Positions 26,889 through 36,411 are shown, numbered from the stretch's first letter. The stretch is 64,000 nucleotides of DNA from Corynebacterium camporealensis (GCF_000980815.1 NZ_CP011311.1:1127006-1191005), one strand, 5' to 3'. A program made the numbers and translations. Notes: generated from the letters alone by a model not told the origin.

Positions 26889-28346
26889 ATGCCATCTACT
26901 AACACCCCTCAGGTTGCGATCAACGATATCGGAACCGCAGAGGACTTCCTCGCAGCAGTTGACGCCACCATCAAGTACTTCAACGATGGTGACATCGTCG
27001 AGGGCACCGTCGTCAAGGTCGATCACGACGAGGTCCTGCTGGACATCGGATACAAGACCGAAGGTGTAATCCCTTCCCGCGAGCTGTCCATCAAGCACGA
27101 CGTCAACCCGGACGAGGTTGTTGAGGTCGGCGACGAGATCGACGCCCTGGTTCTCACCAAGGAGGACAAGGAAGGCCGCCTCATCCTGTCCAAGAAGCGC
27201 GCACAGTACGAGCGTGCTTGGGGCGCCATCGAGGAGCTGCAGGCCAAGGAAGAGCCGGTTACCGGCACCGTCATCGAGGTCGTCAAGGGCGGCCTGATCC
27301 TGGACATCGGCCTGCGCGGCTTCCTGCCGGCTTCCCTGGTCGAGATGCGCCGCGTCCGCGACCTGGAGCCGTACATCGGCCAGGAGCTCGAGGCCAAGAT
27401 CATTGAGCTGGACAAGCAGCGCAACAACGTTGTTCTGTCCCGCCGTGCATACCTGGAGCAGACCCAGTCCGAGGTCCGTTCCGAGTTCCTGCACCAGCTG
27501 CAGAAGGGCCAGGTCCGCAAGGGCGTTGTCTCTTCCATCGTCAACTTCGGCGCCTTCGTCGATCTCGGCGGTGTCGACGGCCTGGTTCACGTTTCCGAGC
27601 TGTCCTGGAAGCACATCGACCACCCGTCTGAGGTTGTCACCGTGGGCGATGAGGTCACCGTTGAGGTTCTCGACGTCGACCTGGACCGCGAGCGCGTGTC
27701 CCTGTCCCTGAAGGCAACCCAGGAAGATCCGTGGCGCGTCTTCGCCCGCACCCACGCTGTGGGCCAGATCGTTCCGGGCAAGGTCACCAAGTTGGTTCCG
27801 TTCGGTGCGTTCGTCCGCGTCGAAGAGGGTATCGAGGGCCTGGTTCACATCTCCGAGCTGGCTCAGCGCCACGTCGAGGTTCCGGACCAGGTTGTTACCG
27901 TTGGCCAGGAAGTTATGGTCAAGGTCATCGACATCGATCTCGAGCGTCGTCGTATCTCCCTGTCCGTTAAGCAGGCAGATGAGGACTACACCGAAGAGTT
28001 CGATCCGTCCAAGTACGGCATGGCTGACTCCTACGACGAGCAGGGCAACTACGTGTTCCCGGAGGGCTTCGACCCGGAGACCAACGAGTGGCTCGAGGGC
28101 TACGACGAGCAGCGCCAGGCTTGGGAGGCTCGCTACGCCGAGTCCGAGCGTCGCTTCAACCTGCACACCCAGCAGATCGAGCGCAACCGCGCCGCTGCTG
28201 CCGAGGCTGCAGAAAATGCACAGGCTTCCAACTACTCTTCCGAGTCCGCAGATGCAGCTCCGGCATCTGCACCGGAGAGCACCTCTGGTTCCCTGGCATC
28301 CGACGAGCAGCTCGCCGCACTGCGCGACAAGCTCGCTGGTAACTAA
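26889..28346 (+). CDS. rpsA: 30S ribosomal protein S1
   Basis: S1 (485 residues) has four S1/OB RNA-binding repeats (about 35-105, 120-190, 205-275, 290-360), with recurrent F-V-x-x-x-G-x-x-G-L-V-H-x-S-E-L motifs in repeats 3 and 4. A C-terminal actinobacterial tail rich in Glu, Ala and Ser ends in S-D-E-Q-L-A-A-L-R-D-K-L. Codon use is strongly biased, as expected for a highly expressed gene. ATG 26889 (M-P-S-T-N-T-P) was chosen, with GGAG 12 bp upstream. The preceding 21 codons of the longer frame are non-coding leader. Confidence 0.96.
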   Translation: MPSTNTPQVAINDIGTAEDFLAAVDATIKYFNDGDIVEGTVVKVDHDEVLLDIGYKTEGVIPSRELSIKHDVNPDEVVEVGDEIDALVLTKEDKEGRLILSKKRAQYERAWGAIEELQAKEEPVTGTVIEVVKGGLILDIGLRGFLPASLVEMRRVRDLEPYIGQELEAKIIELDKQRNNVVLSRRAYLEQTQSEVRSEFLHQLQKGQVRKGVVSSIVNFGAFVDLGGVDGLVHVSELSWKHIDHPSEVVTVGDEVTVEVLDVDLDRERVSLSLKATQEDPWRVFARTHAVGQIVPGKVTKLVPFGAFVRVEEGIEGLVHISELAQRHVEVPDQVVTVGQEVMVKVIDIDLERRRISLSVKQADEDYTEEFDPSKYGMADSYDEQGNYVFPEGFDPETNEWLEGYDEQRQAWEARYAESERRFNLHTQQIERNRAAAAEAAENAQASNYSSESADAAPASAPESTSGSLASDEQLAALRDKLAGN

Positions 28347-28361
28347 TCTTTAGTTACTACT

Positions 28362-28397
28362 AAGGCCGCGTTCCCTTCATTGGGGCGCGGCCTTTTC
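28362..28397 (+). terminator. Rho-independent terminator after rpsA
   Basis: AAGGCCGCG (28362-28370) and CGCGGCCTT (28386-28394) form a GC-rich stem followed by a T run, 16 bp after the rpsA stop. It separates rpsA from coaE. Confidence 0.85.
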
Positions 28398-28412
28398 GCG
28401 TAAGGTGTGGGC

Positions 28413-29006
28413 ATGAAACTCATTGGTCTTACAGGCGGTATCGGTAGCGGTAAATCCACGCTGGCTAAGCTTTTGGCCGCCCGGGGCTGGGAGCTTGTCG
28501 ATGCCGACCAGATCGCCCGTGACATCGTCGCCCCCGGGGAACCTGCCTTGGCAGAGCTTTCCGATGCCTTTGGCTCCGACATCCTGCAAGCCGATGGCAC
28601 CTTAAACCGCGGTGAGCTTGCCTCCCGCGCGTTTAGTTCGCCGGAGAAGACCGAGCTGTTGAACTCGATTACGCATCCGCGGATTAATGAAGAAACGCAG
28701 CGGCGCTTCGATGCTGCGCGTGAGGCCGGCGAAGACTTCGTCGTCTATGACATGCCGTTGTTGGTGGACAAGGGCCTGCACAAGGACATGGACGTCACCA
28801 TTGTCGTCGACGTTGAGGTGGAAGAACGCGTGCGCCGCCTGGTGGAATACCGGGGTCTGGATGCTGACGATGCCCGCCGTCGCATCAAGGCCCAAATCTC
28901 TGATGACAAGCGCCTGGCTGCTGCCGATTATGTCGTCGACAATAATGGTCCGGAGTCCGAATTGGAAGGCAAGGTCGCAGAGATCGCCCGCGCGATTGAG
29001 GACTAA
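28413..29006 (+). CDS. coaE: Dephospho-CoA kinase
   Basis: CoaE (197 residues) phosphorylates dephospho-CoA, the final step of CoA synthesis. It has the P-loop G-G-I-G-S-G-K-S-T at the N-terminus, the D-A-D-Q-I-A-R-D substrate motif near residue 30, and the lid region with R-R-L-V-E-Y-R-G. Family members in mycobacteria carry an extra C-terminal UPF0157 domain. This one is the short form. ATG 28413 was chosen over GTG 28407, with AAGG upstream. Confidence 0.94.
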   Translation: MKLIGLTGGIGSGKSTLAKLLAARGWELVDADQIARDIVAPGEPALAELSDAFGSDILQADGTLNRGELASRAFSSPEKTELLNSITHPRINEETQRRFDAAREAGEDFVVYDMPLLVDKGLHKDMDVTIVVDVEVEERVRRLVEYRGLDADDARRRIKAQISDDKRLAAADYVVDNNGPESELEGKVAEIARAIED

Positions 29007-29030
29007 ACCTTTGCGGCTATGCTGGGTGGC

Positions 29031-31118
29031 ATGGCTTTTGCAGCTGAACATCCCTTATTGCCCCAGTCCGAACACCGCCCAGTAGGCGAGGTGGAGCGTC
29101 GCTCGAAAGAATTCGAGGTCGTTTCCGAATACCAACCGGCTGGTGACCAGCCCACCGCGATTGCGGAGCTGGATGAACGCCTCTCCCGTGGGGAGCGCGA
29201 TGTCGTGCTCATGGGTGCGACTGGTACGGGTAAGTCGGCGACGGCGGCGTGGCTCATCGAAAAGCAGCAGCGCCCGACGCTGGTGATGGCGCCGAATAAG
29301 ACCCTGGCTGCCCAGCTGGCCAACGAGCTGCGCCAGCTGCTGCCGAATAACGCGGTCGAGTACTTCGTGTCCTACTACGACTACTACCAACCAGAGGCGT
29401 ATATCGCGCAGACCGATACCTACATTGAGAAGGATTCCTCGATTAACGAGGACGTGGAGCGTCTGCGCCACTCAGCGACCTCGGCGCTGCTGTCGCGTCG
29501 CGATGTCGTCGTGGTGTCTTCCGTATCCTGCATCTACGGCCTGGGTACGCCGCAGTCTTATCTGGACCGCTCTGTGGTGCTGGGCGTGGGCGAAGAGATT
29601 GACCGTGACCGCTTCCTGCGCCTGCTGGTCGATATCCAGTACGAGCGCAACGACGTCGGCTTTACCCGCGGCGCTTTCCGCGTCAAGGGTGACACCGTGG
29701 ACATCATTCCGGCCTACGAGGAGCGCGCGGTTCGCATCGAGTTCTTCGGCGATGAGGTCGACGAGCTTTATTACATCCACCCGGTGACCGGCAACGTGTT
29801 GGAACAGGTCGACGAGGTCCGTATCTTCCCGGCGACCCACTACGTGGCGGGCCCGGAGCGCATGGAAAAGGCCGTCGCGGACATCAAGGCGGAGCTCGCC
29901 GACCGCCTGGCCGACCTGGAGAACCGCGGCAAGCTGCTTGAGGCACAGCGTCTGCGCATGCGCACCGAATACGACCTAGAGATGATCGAGCAGGTTGGAT
30001 TCTGTTCCGGTATTGAGAACTATTCGCGCCACATCGACGGCCGCCCGGCCGGCAGTGCACCGGCAACCCTGCTGGACTATTTCCCGGAAGACTTCCTCAC
30101 CATTATCGACGAGTCCCACGTGACCGTCCCGCAGATTGGCGGCATGTACGAAGGCGATATGTCGCGTAAGCGCAACCTCGTCGAATTTGGTTTCCGCCTG
30201 CCTTCTGCGGTGGATAACCGCCCGCTGACTTTTGATGAGTTCGAAGAGCGCGTGGGCCAATCCGTTTATTTGTCGGCAACGCCGGGTGACTACGAGCTGG
30301 CCGCCTCCGGAGGCGAGTTTGTTGAGCAGGTCATTCGCCCGACCGGCCTGGTCGACCCGAAGGTCACGGTCAGCCCGACCAAGGGTCAGATCGATGACCT
30401 TATCGAGCAGGTGCGCAAGCGCGTCGGCAACAAGGAACGAGTCTTGGTCACCACGTTGACCAAGCGCATGGCCGAGGATTTGACCGACTACTTGCTCGAA
30501 AACGGCATTAAGGTCCGCTACTTGCACTCGGACATCGATACGCTGCAGCGCGTGGAGTTGCTGCGCCAGCTGCGCATGGGCGAGTTCGACGTCCTGGTCG
30601 GCATTAACCTCCTGCGCGAAGGCCTCGACCTGCCGGAGGTGTCCCTGGTGGCTATCCTCGATGCGGACAAGGAAGGCTTCCTGCGTTCGACCACCTCGCT
30701 TATCCAGACCATTGGTCGTGCTGCGCGTAATGTTTCTGGCGAGGTCATCATGTACGCCGACAAGATCACCGACTCGATGCAGCAAGCCATCGACGAGACC
30801 GAGCGCCGCCGCGAAAAGCAGATCGCGTACAACAAAGAACACGGTATCGACCCGCAGCCGCTGCGCAAGAAGATTGCCGATATCCTCGACCAGGTCTACG
30901 AGGGCGAAGACGAGCACGACGCCGACCCAGCCGCCATGGTCGAGCGCCCCGACGTGGCCAACATGGCTGCCGATGAGGTGCAAAAGCTTATCGATGACCT
31001 CACCGCCCAAATGAAAGAAGCCGCCCGCGATCTCAAATTCGAGCTCGCCGGCCGTTTGCGCGATGAAATCCAGGACCTCAAGAAGGAAGCCCGCGGCCTG
31101 AAGGAAGCCGGGATTTAG
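29031..31118 (+). CDS. uvrB: Excinuclease ABC subunit B
   Basis: UvrB (695 residues) verifies damage handed over by UvrA and recruits UvrC. Motifs are Walker A G-A-T-G-T-G-K-S (about 60), the damage-probing beta-hairpin [14 protein letters not shown] (about 103-116), D-E-S-H (about 350), helicase motifs V and VI with [13 protein letters not shown] and Q-T-I-G-R-A-A-R-N, and a C-terminal UVR domain (about 650-690) that contacts UvrC. The start is ATG 29031 (M-A-F-A-A-E-H); ATG 29019 is the alternative. It is 24 bp after coaE. Confidence 0.97.
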   Translation: MAFAAEHPLLPQSEHRPVGEVERRSKEFEVVSEYQPAGDQPTAIAELDERLSRGERDVVLMGATGTGKSATAAWLIEKQQRPTLVMAPNKTLAAQLANELRQLLPNNAVEYFVSYYDYYQPEAYIAQTDTYIEKDSSINEDVERLRHSATSALLSRRDVVVVSSVSCIYGLGTPQSYLDRSVVLGVGEEIDRDRFLRLLVDIQYERNDVGFTRGAFRVKGDTVDIIPAYEERAVRIEFFGDEVDELYYIHPVTGNVLEQVDEVRIFPATHYVAGPERMEKAVADIKAELADRLADLENRGKLLEAQRLRMRTEYDLEMIEQVGFCSGIENYSRHIDGRPAGSAPATLLDYFPEDFLTIIDESHVTVPQIGGMYEGDMSRKRNLVEFGFRLPSAVDNRPLTFDEFEERVGQSVYLSATPGDYELAASGGEFVEQVIRPTGLVDPKVTVSPTKGQIDDLIEQVRKRVGNKERVLVTTLTKRMAEDLTDYLLENGIKVRYLHSDIDTLQRVELLRQLRMGEFDVLVGINLLREGLDLPEVSLVAILDADKEGFLRSTTSLIQTIGRAARNVSGEVIMYADKITDSMQQAIDETERRREKQIAYNKEHGIDPQPLRKKIADILDQVYEGEDEHDADPAAMVERPDVANMAADEVQKLIDDLTAQMKEAARDLKFELAGRLRDEIQDLKKEARGLKEAGI

Positions 31119-31127
31119 GCGCGCGTC

Positions 31128-31133
31128 TATAAT
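31128..31133 (+). promoter_or_regulatory. Perfect -10 hexamer before the first universal stress gene
   Basis: TATAAT lies 46 bp upstream of the ATG at 31180 and 10 bp after the uvrB stop. No convincing -35 is visible at the usual distance. Confidence 0.5.
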
Positions 31134-31179
31134 GGCAGCGTCGAATTCATCCCTTTTTGTTTTTGCGTGAAGGAGAGCA

Positions 31180-31632
31180 ATGCTTACCTATAATGCGATC
31201 GCCGTGGGCACCGACGGATCGGAAACGTCCCTGCGTGCGGTACGCACCGCCGCGTCGATGGCACGGGCATATGATGCCAAGCTGTACATCGTGTCGGCCT
31301 TCTACAATCACTCCGCATCGATGTTGGGTGCACCCAGCTCAGAAGATGCACGCTTGCCGGTAGTCAGCGAGGACATGGCGGAATCCTTCCTCAGTAAGGC
31401 AGCGGAGTTATCCCAGGCAGAAGGTGCCAAGCACATCGAGGTCATCGCGAAGTCGGGCGACCCGGTGAAGGCCCTGCTAGAGGTAGGCTCTGACTATGAC
31501 GTCGACATTTTCGTTGTGGGCAACAAGGGAATGAACTCCGTGCGCGGTCGCGTATTCGGTTCTGTTCCGACTGAGTTGACTCGCAAGGCCAAGGTTGATG
31601 TTGTGGTAGTCAACACTTCAGAAGAACGATAA
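31180..31632 (+). CDS. Universal stress protein, UspA family (first of two)
   Basis: The 150-residue single-domain Usp has the ATP-binding type signature: the N-terminal V-G-T-D-G-S-E-T-S beta strand/loop and the G-N-K-G-M-N-S-V-R-G-R-V-F-G-S-V motif (G-2x-G-9x-G-S/T) near residues 110-127. AAGGAGAG precedes the ATG. A paralogue follows 49 bp after the stop. Role inferred as stress or growth-arrest physiology; specific function is unknown. Confidence 0.92.
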   Translation: MLTYNAIAVGTDGSETSLRAVRTAASMARAYDAKLYIVSAFYNHSASMLGAPSSEDARLPVVSEDMAESFLSKAAELSQAEGAKHIEVIAKSGDPVKALLEVGSDYDVDIFVVGNKGMNSVRGRVFGSVPTELTRKAKVDVVVVNTSEER

Positions 31633-31681
31633 GCCAGAACGTTGTTAGACTGGTCGATAACCGTCCAATAGAAAGGTCACC

Positions 31682-32122
31682 ATGAGCGATTACTCCAAGA
31701 TTGTCGTCGGCACCGACGGCTCGAAGTCTTCTCTGCTCGCCGTAGAGCGCGCCGCTAAGATTGCTGCTGCATTCGACGCCACTCTCATTATTGGCTGCGC
31801 ATACTACGAGAACCAGGAAGAGGCTTCCAAGACCCTGCGTCAGGATTCTGTTACCATTCTGGGCGACGAGAAGGCGCAGGCTAACCTGGCTTCGGGCAAG
31901 GAGCACGCTGAGAAGTTCGGTGTCTCCAAGGTCGAGACCGCTGTTCGCCCGGGTACCCCGGTGCAGGCTCTGATGTCCATTGTTAACGACAATCAGGCTG
32001 ACCTGCTCATCGTTGGTAACCGTGGCATCAACTCGCTGACTGGTCGCCTGCTGGGCTCCGTGCCTGCCGATGTCGCCCGTCAGTCCGACTGCGACGTCAT
32101 GATCGTCCACACCGTGAGCTAA
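31682..32122 (+). CDS. Universal stress protein, UspA family (second of two)
   Basis: The 146-residue paralogue of the preceding gene has V-G-T-D-G-S-K-S-S at the start and the nucleotide-binding G-N-R-G-I-N-S-L-T-G-R-L-L-G-S-V motif near 105-122. GAAAGG lies before the ATG. The 49-bp gap contains a TTAGACT sequence that could be a -10, so it may have its own promoter. A bidirectional terminator follows. Confidence 0.92.
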   Translation: MSDYSKIVVGTDGSKSSLLAVERAAKIAAAFDATLIIGCAYYENQEEASKTLRQDSVTILGDEKAQANLASGKEHAEKFGVSKVETAVRPGTPVQALMSIVNDNQADLLIVGNRGINSLTGRLLGSVPADVARQSDCDVMIVHTVS

Positions 32123-32135
32123 ACGCTTGACGATG

Positions 32136-32167
32136 AAGGCCGGGTCTTTCGACCCGGCCTTATTTTT
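32136..32167. terminator. Bidirectional rho-independent terminator
   Basis: AAGGCCGGGTC (32136-32146) and GACCCGGCCTT (32151-32161) form an 11-bp stem with a TTTC loop, followed by TATTTTT on the plus strand. It ends the universal stress genes and lies against the stop (32166) of the convergent phosphatase gene, so it may serve both. Confidence 0.85.
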
Positions 32168-33188
32168 ATGCCCGCACCTTGTGCAGAATCTGGCGGAACT
32201 TCTTTGCCAACTGATGTCCCGTGGCGCCCTGAATGAGCGGGACGGTGATTTGGCCTTCCTCGTTGGCTTCAGCCAGCGGTTTCATACTGCCGTGGGAAAG
32301 CAGCTGCTCCTGCGGACTCAAGTTGCGGATGGCAACGGAGTGAATGCGGTTCGGGTGGTCGTTGGCCGCATTGCCGTAGGTCAATGGGTCGTGCTGACCG
32401 TCATCGCCGATGAGAATCCAGTTCATGTCGGGGTAGTTGATAAACAGATTGCGCAGCTGGACTTTCTTGTGCTCCTGGCCGCTGCGGAACAAACCGGTTG
32501 GCGTGGGACCCCAGTCGGTGAGCAGCATCGGTCCACGCGGGTAGCCGTTCTGGGCCATGAAGCTCTTTAAGGTGGGGTAGGTGTTCCAGGCGCCCGTCGA
32601 CAGGTAAAACACCGGTGCGTCCGGGTAGTGCTCGTGCAGTTCGTGGAAGAACGCCGTCATACCCTCGACTGGCTGGCGAGTGTTGGTGCGCTTGACCCAA
32701 GAGTTCCACGCCGCAGTCATAACGCGCGGCAGCCAGGTGACCATGATGGTGTCGTCAATATCGCTGATAATGCCCGTCTTGGTTGCCGGGTCCACGATGA
32801 GAACGTCGGTGGTGATGGTCTCCATGCCTTCAGAGGAGATGGTGACTTCCTGCCAACCCGGCTCCAGGCCGTGGTCGTAGATGAGCAGGTCGAAGTAGCC
32901 ATTGGCGTTGGTGGTGCCAGAAATGGTCTGCTTGCCAGCCTGCGCGGTGACCGGGTGGCCACCGACCTGGATGGTGAAGAATTGCTTGTAGCCGCGTTGT
33001 GCCCAGTTATCGGTGTTTTCGCTGTCTGGGTCTTGCATCAACACACGCCCCAGCACGTGGACGTGCTCGGTGGTGCCGTAGCCGGCGTAGCCGGTGAACT
33101 GCGGCTTCCAGCCTTTACTCGTGCTGCGCTTTACACCGACGCGGTTGATGGTTTTTTCTACTTTGCGGGCAATATCAGAAAGGGCCAT
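32166..33188 (-). CDS. App1-type phosphatase (DUF2183 domain) protein
   Basis: The 340-residue protein has an N-terminal beta-rich region (about 20-150) and a C-terminal App1/DUF2183 catalytic domain of HAD-like type: D-I-D-D-T (about 162), Y-L-S-T-G-A-W-N near 213, and G-D-D-G-Q-H-D near 280. Yeast App1 is a Mg-dependent phosphatidate phosphatase. Bacterial members are presumed to act on phospholipids or related phosphates (inference). The start is ATG 33188, which lies inside the last codons of the upstream helicase gene (14-bp overlap), so the two are probably cotranscribed. There is no signal peptide. Confidence 0.85.
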   Translation of the reverse strand: MALSDIARKVEKTINRVGVKRSTSKGWKPQFTGYAGYGTTEHVHVLGRVLMQDPDSENTDNWAQRGYKQFFTIQVGGHPVTAQAGKQTISGTTNANGYFDLLIYDHGLEPGWQEVTISSEGMETITTDVLIVDPATKTGIISDIDDTIMVTWLPRVMTAAWNSWVKRTNTRQPVEGMTAFFHELHEHYPDAPVFYLSTGAWNTYPTLKSFMAQNGYPRGPMLLTDWGPTPTGLFRSGQEHKKVQLRNLFINYPDMNWILIGDDGQHDPLTYGNAANDHPNRIHSVAIRNLSPQEQLLSHGSMKPLAEANEEGQITVPLIQGATGHQLAKKFRQILHKVRA

Positions 33189-35361
33189 AGGGTAGAGGAT
33201 ACCTAGAGACAATGGTGAGCGTTTGGGTCGCGCGGGTAATCGCCACGTAAAGGTTCTGCAGACCCTGCGGCGAGGCGTCGATAATCTCTTGCGGTTCCAC
33301 CACCGTGACGTGGTCGTATTCCAAGCCCTTTGCTTCTTCGACGTTCTCGGCAGTAATCACCGCTGACAAGCGCCCATCCTCGACCTCCGGGACCTCGTCC
33401 AGGTTTTCGACAAAGCGCACTGGCTCGCCTTCGCGAATCGCCGTTGCCGGTTCGGCATCCGGGTTGATTTCTTCGAGAATCTGATCCGCCACCTCCGCAA
33501 TCGGCTGTGGCGTGCGGTAGTTGACCGTCAGCGAGTGCTGGCTGAAACGCTTTCCGACGAACTCCTCCAGCGCATCCGCCCACACATCCACACCATTTGG
33601 CGCACTGGTCTGAGCGGGGTCACCGACGATGGTCATCCAGCGCGACGGGCAGCGGCGAAACACCATGCGCCACTCCATGGGGCTAAGCTCCTGTGCCTCA
33701 TCAATGACCACGTGACCATAGGCCCACGTGTGGTCCTGGCGTGCGCGCTCCGCGGTGGTGCGTTGGTCGCGCACTTCCTGACGACGCGCCAACGTCTCCG
33801 CATCAATCACATCGTGTGCGGAAAGAATCTCGGCTTCGAACATGTCGTCATCGTTGTCCGTCGAATCTGAGGAAGTCAGAATATCCAGCGCGTCCTCGGC
33901 CTCGGCGACCTGTTCGCGCCACGCAGCATCTTCCTTATCGCGCGCTGAGTCGGGATCGGGCATTCCGATGAGTTGGGCGAGTTCATCGAGAAGCGCTGCA
34001 TCCGCCGCAGTCCAGGCCGCGCCCTCCTCGCGGTAGAGCGCCTCCTGGGTTTCCTCGTCGTAGGCGTGCGCGGCAAGAGCGATGAAACCCCGATCACCGA
34101 GCAAGTCCGCCAACACCTGCTGCGGGCTAATCTCTGGCCAAAACTCCGCCAACAACCCCGTGACGGCTGGTTCTTCAGCAAGATCATCGTGGAGCTGGTC
34201 CACGTCTGCCTGCGAGAGCAGATTCTCACCACCGAGCGGATCACTGCCGATAAGATGCGCCATCTGGCGTGCCAATGCATCGATGAGGTGTTCTGCGAAC
34301 GCACCGCGGGCATCGTTATGCGGCTTGCGCGAACGGCGAGCACGCGTGCGGGCCGCCTTGACCATATCCGCGGTGACCTTCAGCTCCAGCGACTCGATGC
34401 GAATCCTGCGGGTTGCCTCCGGTAGCACCTGATACGCCTTGACGGCTTCTTTGAGAATTTCCACCATCGCCGCCGATCCCTTGACCTCGCGCGCAGCCAA
34501 AGAATCCTGCGCCACGGGTGTCACACCAGGGAAGAGCTCACCGACGGTGGAAAGGACCACGCCGGTCTCGCCGAGTTCGGGCAGCACACGGGAGATGTAG
34601 TCGAGGAAGGAGCTATTCGGACCCACAATCAGCACACCGGTCGACGACAGTCGCTCGCGGTGGTTGTAGAGCAAATACGCCACGCGGTGTAGCGCGACCG
34701 CGGTCTTACCGGTGCCCGGACCGCCCTCGACGACCATCACGCCGCGGTTGTTGTCGCGGATGATCTCGTCTTGTTCGCGCTGGATGGTCTCCACGATAGA
34801 AGCCATGTGCCCGGTGCGGGGCTGCTGCATCGCGTGATGCAGAGCCGACTCGCTGGCCACACCGGAACGCTCCTGCGTGGTATGGGAACCGGACAAGACC
34901 TCATCCTGGACATCTGTCACCGTGCGACCGGAGGTGCGAATGTGGCGGCGGACCTCCACGCCTTCCGGCTGCGCGGTGGTGGCCAGGTAGAAAGGCCGCG
35001 CCATCGGTGCGCGCCAGTCCAGCAGCAGGGTGCGGTAGTCCTCTTCGCGGGCATCGAGTCCCATGCGGCCGATGTAGCGGCGGTCGAGGCCTTCTTCAGT
35101 TGGATTATCGCCGGGGGCATCGACATCAATGCGCCCAAAGACTAGACCCAGCTGGGCGATATTCAGGCGGTCGAGCTTGCTTTGTAGCCCGTGGTACTCG
35201 GTTTCACGGCGCACGAGGGCATCCGGGTCAGGGGTGGCCGGGTCAACGGCAGCTTGAACTTCGTTGAGGCGTTCGTTTGCCGCGGCAACTTCGGCATCGA
35301 GGCGTTCGAAAAGGCCGTCGACGTATTCTTGCTCAGCAGCAATTTGTGGGTCGTGATTCAC
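33175..35361 (-). CDS. HelD/HelR-like superfamily 1 helicase
   Basis: The 728-residue UvrD-fold ATPase resembles the HelD/HelR family, which binds RNA polymerase and removes it from DNA; HelR forms give rifamycin tolerance in some actinobacteria (family knowledge). Seen: an N-terminal coiled-coil arm with Q-L-G-L-V-F-G-R-I-D (about 75), the HelD hallmark D-W-R-A-P near 115, Walker A G-G-P-G-T-G-K-T near 215, Walker B V-I-D-E-A-Q-E-L, G-D-P-A-Q-T, N-Y-R-T-P, K-G-L-E-Y-D-H-V and A-I-T-R-A. A long insertion (about 330-560) splits the ATPase core. GTG 35361 was chosen because GAGGAG lies upstream. A doxX terminator sits directly before the gene, so transcription must come from readthrough or a promoter within about 20 bp. 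Confidence 0.82.
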   Translation of the reverse strand: MNHDPQIAAEQEYVDGLFERLDAEVAAANERLNEVQAAVDPATPDPDALVRRETEYHGLQSKLDRLNIAQLGLVFGRIDVDAPGDNPTEEGLDRRYIGRMGLDAREEDYRTLLLDWRAPMARPFYLATTAQPEGVEVRRHIRTSGRTVTDVQDEVLSGSHTTQERSGVASESALHHAMQQPRTGHMASIVETIQREQDEIIRDNNRGVMVVEGGPGTGKTAVALHRVAYLLYNHRERLSSTGVLIVGPNSSFLDYISRVLPELGETGVVLSTVGELFPGVTPVAQDSLAAREVKGSAAMVEILKEAVKAYQVLPEATRRIRIESLELKVTADMVKAARTRARRSRKPHNDARGAFAEHLIDALARQMAHLIGSDPLGGENLLSQADVDQLHDDLAEEPAVTGLLAEFWPEISPQQVLADLLGDRGFIALAAHAYDEETQEALYREEGAAWTAADAALLDELAQLIGMPDPDSARDKEDAAWREQVAEAEDALDILTSSDSTDNDDDMFEAEILSAHDVIDAETLARRQEVRDQRTTAERARQDHTWAYGHVVIDEAQELSPMEWRMVFRRCPSRWMTIVGDPAQTSAPNGVDVWADALEEFVGKRFSQHSLTVNYRTPQPIAEVADQILEEINPDAEPATAIREGEPVRFVENLDEVPEVEDGRLSAVITAENVEEAKGLEYDHVTVVEPQEIIDASPQGLQNLYVAITRATQTLTIVSRYPLPYGPF

Positions 35362-35375
35362 TACACTCCTCAAAC

Positions 35376-35405
35376 AAGAAACGGCCCAGCGAAAATGCTG
35401 GGCCG
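35376..35405 (-). terminator. Rho-independent terminator after the DoxX-like gene
   Basis: CGGCCCAGC (35382-35390) and GCTGGGCCG (35397-35405) form a 9-bp stem with a 6-nt loop. On the minus strand it is followed by TTTCTTGTTT. It lies only 15 bp before the helicase start. Confidence 0.8.
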
Positions 35406-35420
35406 CGGTGCGATTAGTGC

Positions 35421-36338
35421 TTAAGCGAGCTTATCGCCGTACTTCTTGTAGGCGCGATCCAGAGCCTTGGTGGCATCCTTCTGCAGCTTCTCAGCCTGCT
35501 TGTTGGCACGCTTTGCCAGACGCTTGCCGTCGACATCCTGTGCCTTCTTGGCAGCCTTCTCGGCGCGCTTCTGCGCCTTGCCAGCAGCCTTCACGGCGCG
35601 CTTGCGGGCGGTAGCAGCGTTGTCCTGAGCCTGTGCCAGCCAGTCATCCTTGTTGTCATCGACGAAGCTGACAGCGTCATCAACGTAGGACTTAGCGGTA
35701 TCCAGCAGGTTACGGCCGGTCTTCTGCCAATCGTCCTTGTTGTCGTCTACGAAGTCCTGGGCCTTCTGGGAGGTCTCCTCGAACCAATCGGAAGCCTTGT
35801 TGCCGAAGTCGGATGCGCGATCCGACAGGTCATCCGCGAACTTCTGCGACTCGGTTTTGGTCGGCAGCGCCTTCTGAATCTTCTTGTTGGTGCGCTGACC
35901 AGCCTTCTGTGCACGCCATGCCAGGGAAGGCTTGCCCTCGGTGTCCTGGGTGGTAATGAACAGGCCACCCAGCAGGGCGGTGCTGGTCAAAAAGCCGTTG
36001 CGACGGTTCTGCTTATCTTCGTCGTTCTCGGCTTCCCAGAAAGCATTGCGGCCGACCAGGTTCGGAACCATGGACAGAGCCAGCAGAGCAGCGGAGGTAC
36101 GCGGAGCCTTGCCGATAGCCAGCAGGGAACCAGCGCCTACCTTCACGCCGCCGACACCGCGAGCAACCAGCTCAGCGTCGTTCGGGACGTAGCCTGCGTA
36201 CTGCTTCGGCAGCACCTTGCGGGTGTGCTTCAGCACAGTCTCGGTCTCTTTGACGTGATCGGAGGTATTGCGGAGAGTGTCAACACCGTCCAGGACGAAT
36301 ACGGACGCCAGCATCGGGCGAGCAATCTTACGGATCAT
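35421..36338 (-). CDS. DoxX-family membrane protein with long Lys/Ala-rich C-terminal tail
   Basis: The 305-residue protein has an N-terminal DoxX-like membrane domain (about 1-150), with R-P-M-L-A-S-V-F-V-L-D-G near the start and about four hydrophobic helices. The second half is highly charged: a repeated F-V-D-D-N-K-D-D-W motif occurs twice (about 195-240), then a Lys/Ala/Arg/Gln-rich helical stretch (K-A-A-G-K-A-Q-K-R-A-E-K type) to the end. Tails of this sort resemble histone H1-like or amphipathic membrane-associated helices. The role is not known. The start is ATG 36338, with AAGGAG about 9 bp upstream. DoxX relatives are often linked to redox balance. Confidence 0.8.
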   Translation of the reverse strand: MIRKIARPMLASVFVLDGVDTLRNTSDHVKETETVLKHTRKVLPKQYAGYVPNDAELVARGVGGVKVGAGSLLAIGKAPRTSAALLALSMVPNLVGRNAFWEAENDEDKQNRRNGFLTSTALLGGLFITTQDTEGKPSLAWRAQKAGQRTNKKIQKALPTKTESQKFADDLSDRASDFGNKASDWFEETSQKAQDFVDDNKDDWQKTGRNLLDTAKSYVDDAVSFVDDNKDDWLAQAQDNAATARKRAVKAAGKAQKRAEKAAKKAQDVDGKRLAKRANKQAEKLQKDATKALDRAYKKYGDKLA

Positions 36339-36411
36339 GGAAGCATTCTCCTTCATTAGAAATTATTTGCTAGCTAACCAGTGTACGCAAAGTTTTAGTT
36401 GCGGGTGGCAA

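Noticed and set aside
26793-28166. 457-codon minus-strand frame opposite rpsA
   Set aside because: Antisense artefact of the strongly biased rpsA codons.
29976-31010. 344-codon minus-strand frame opposite uvrB
   Set aside because: Shadow frame with no recognisable domain.
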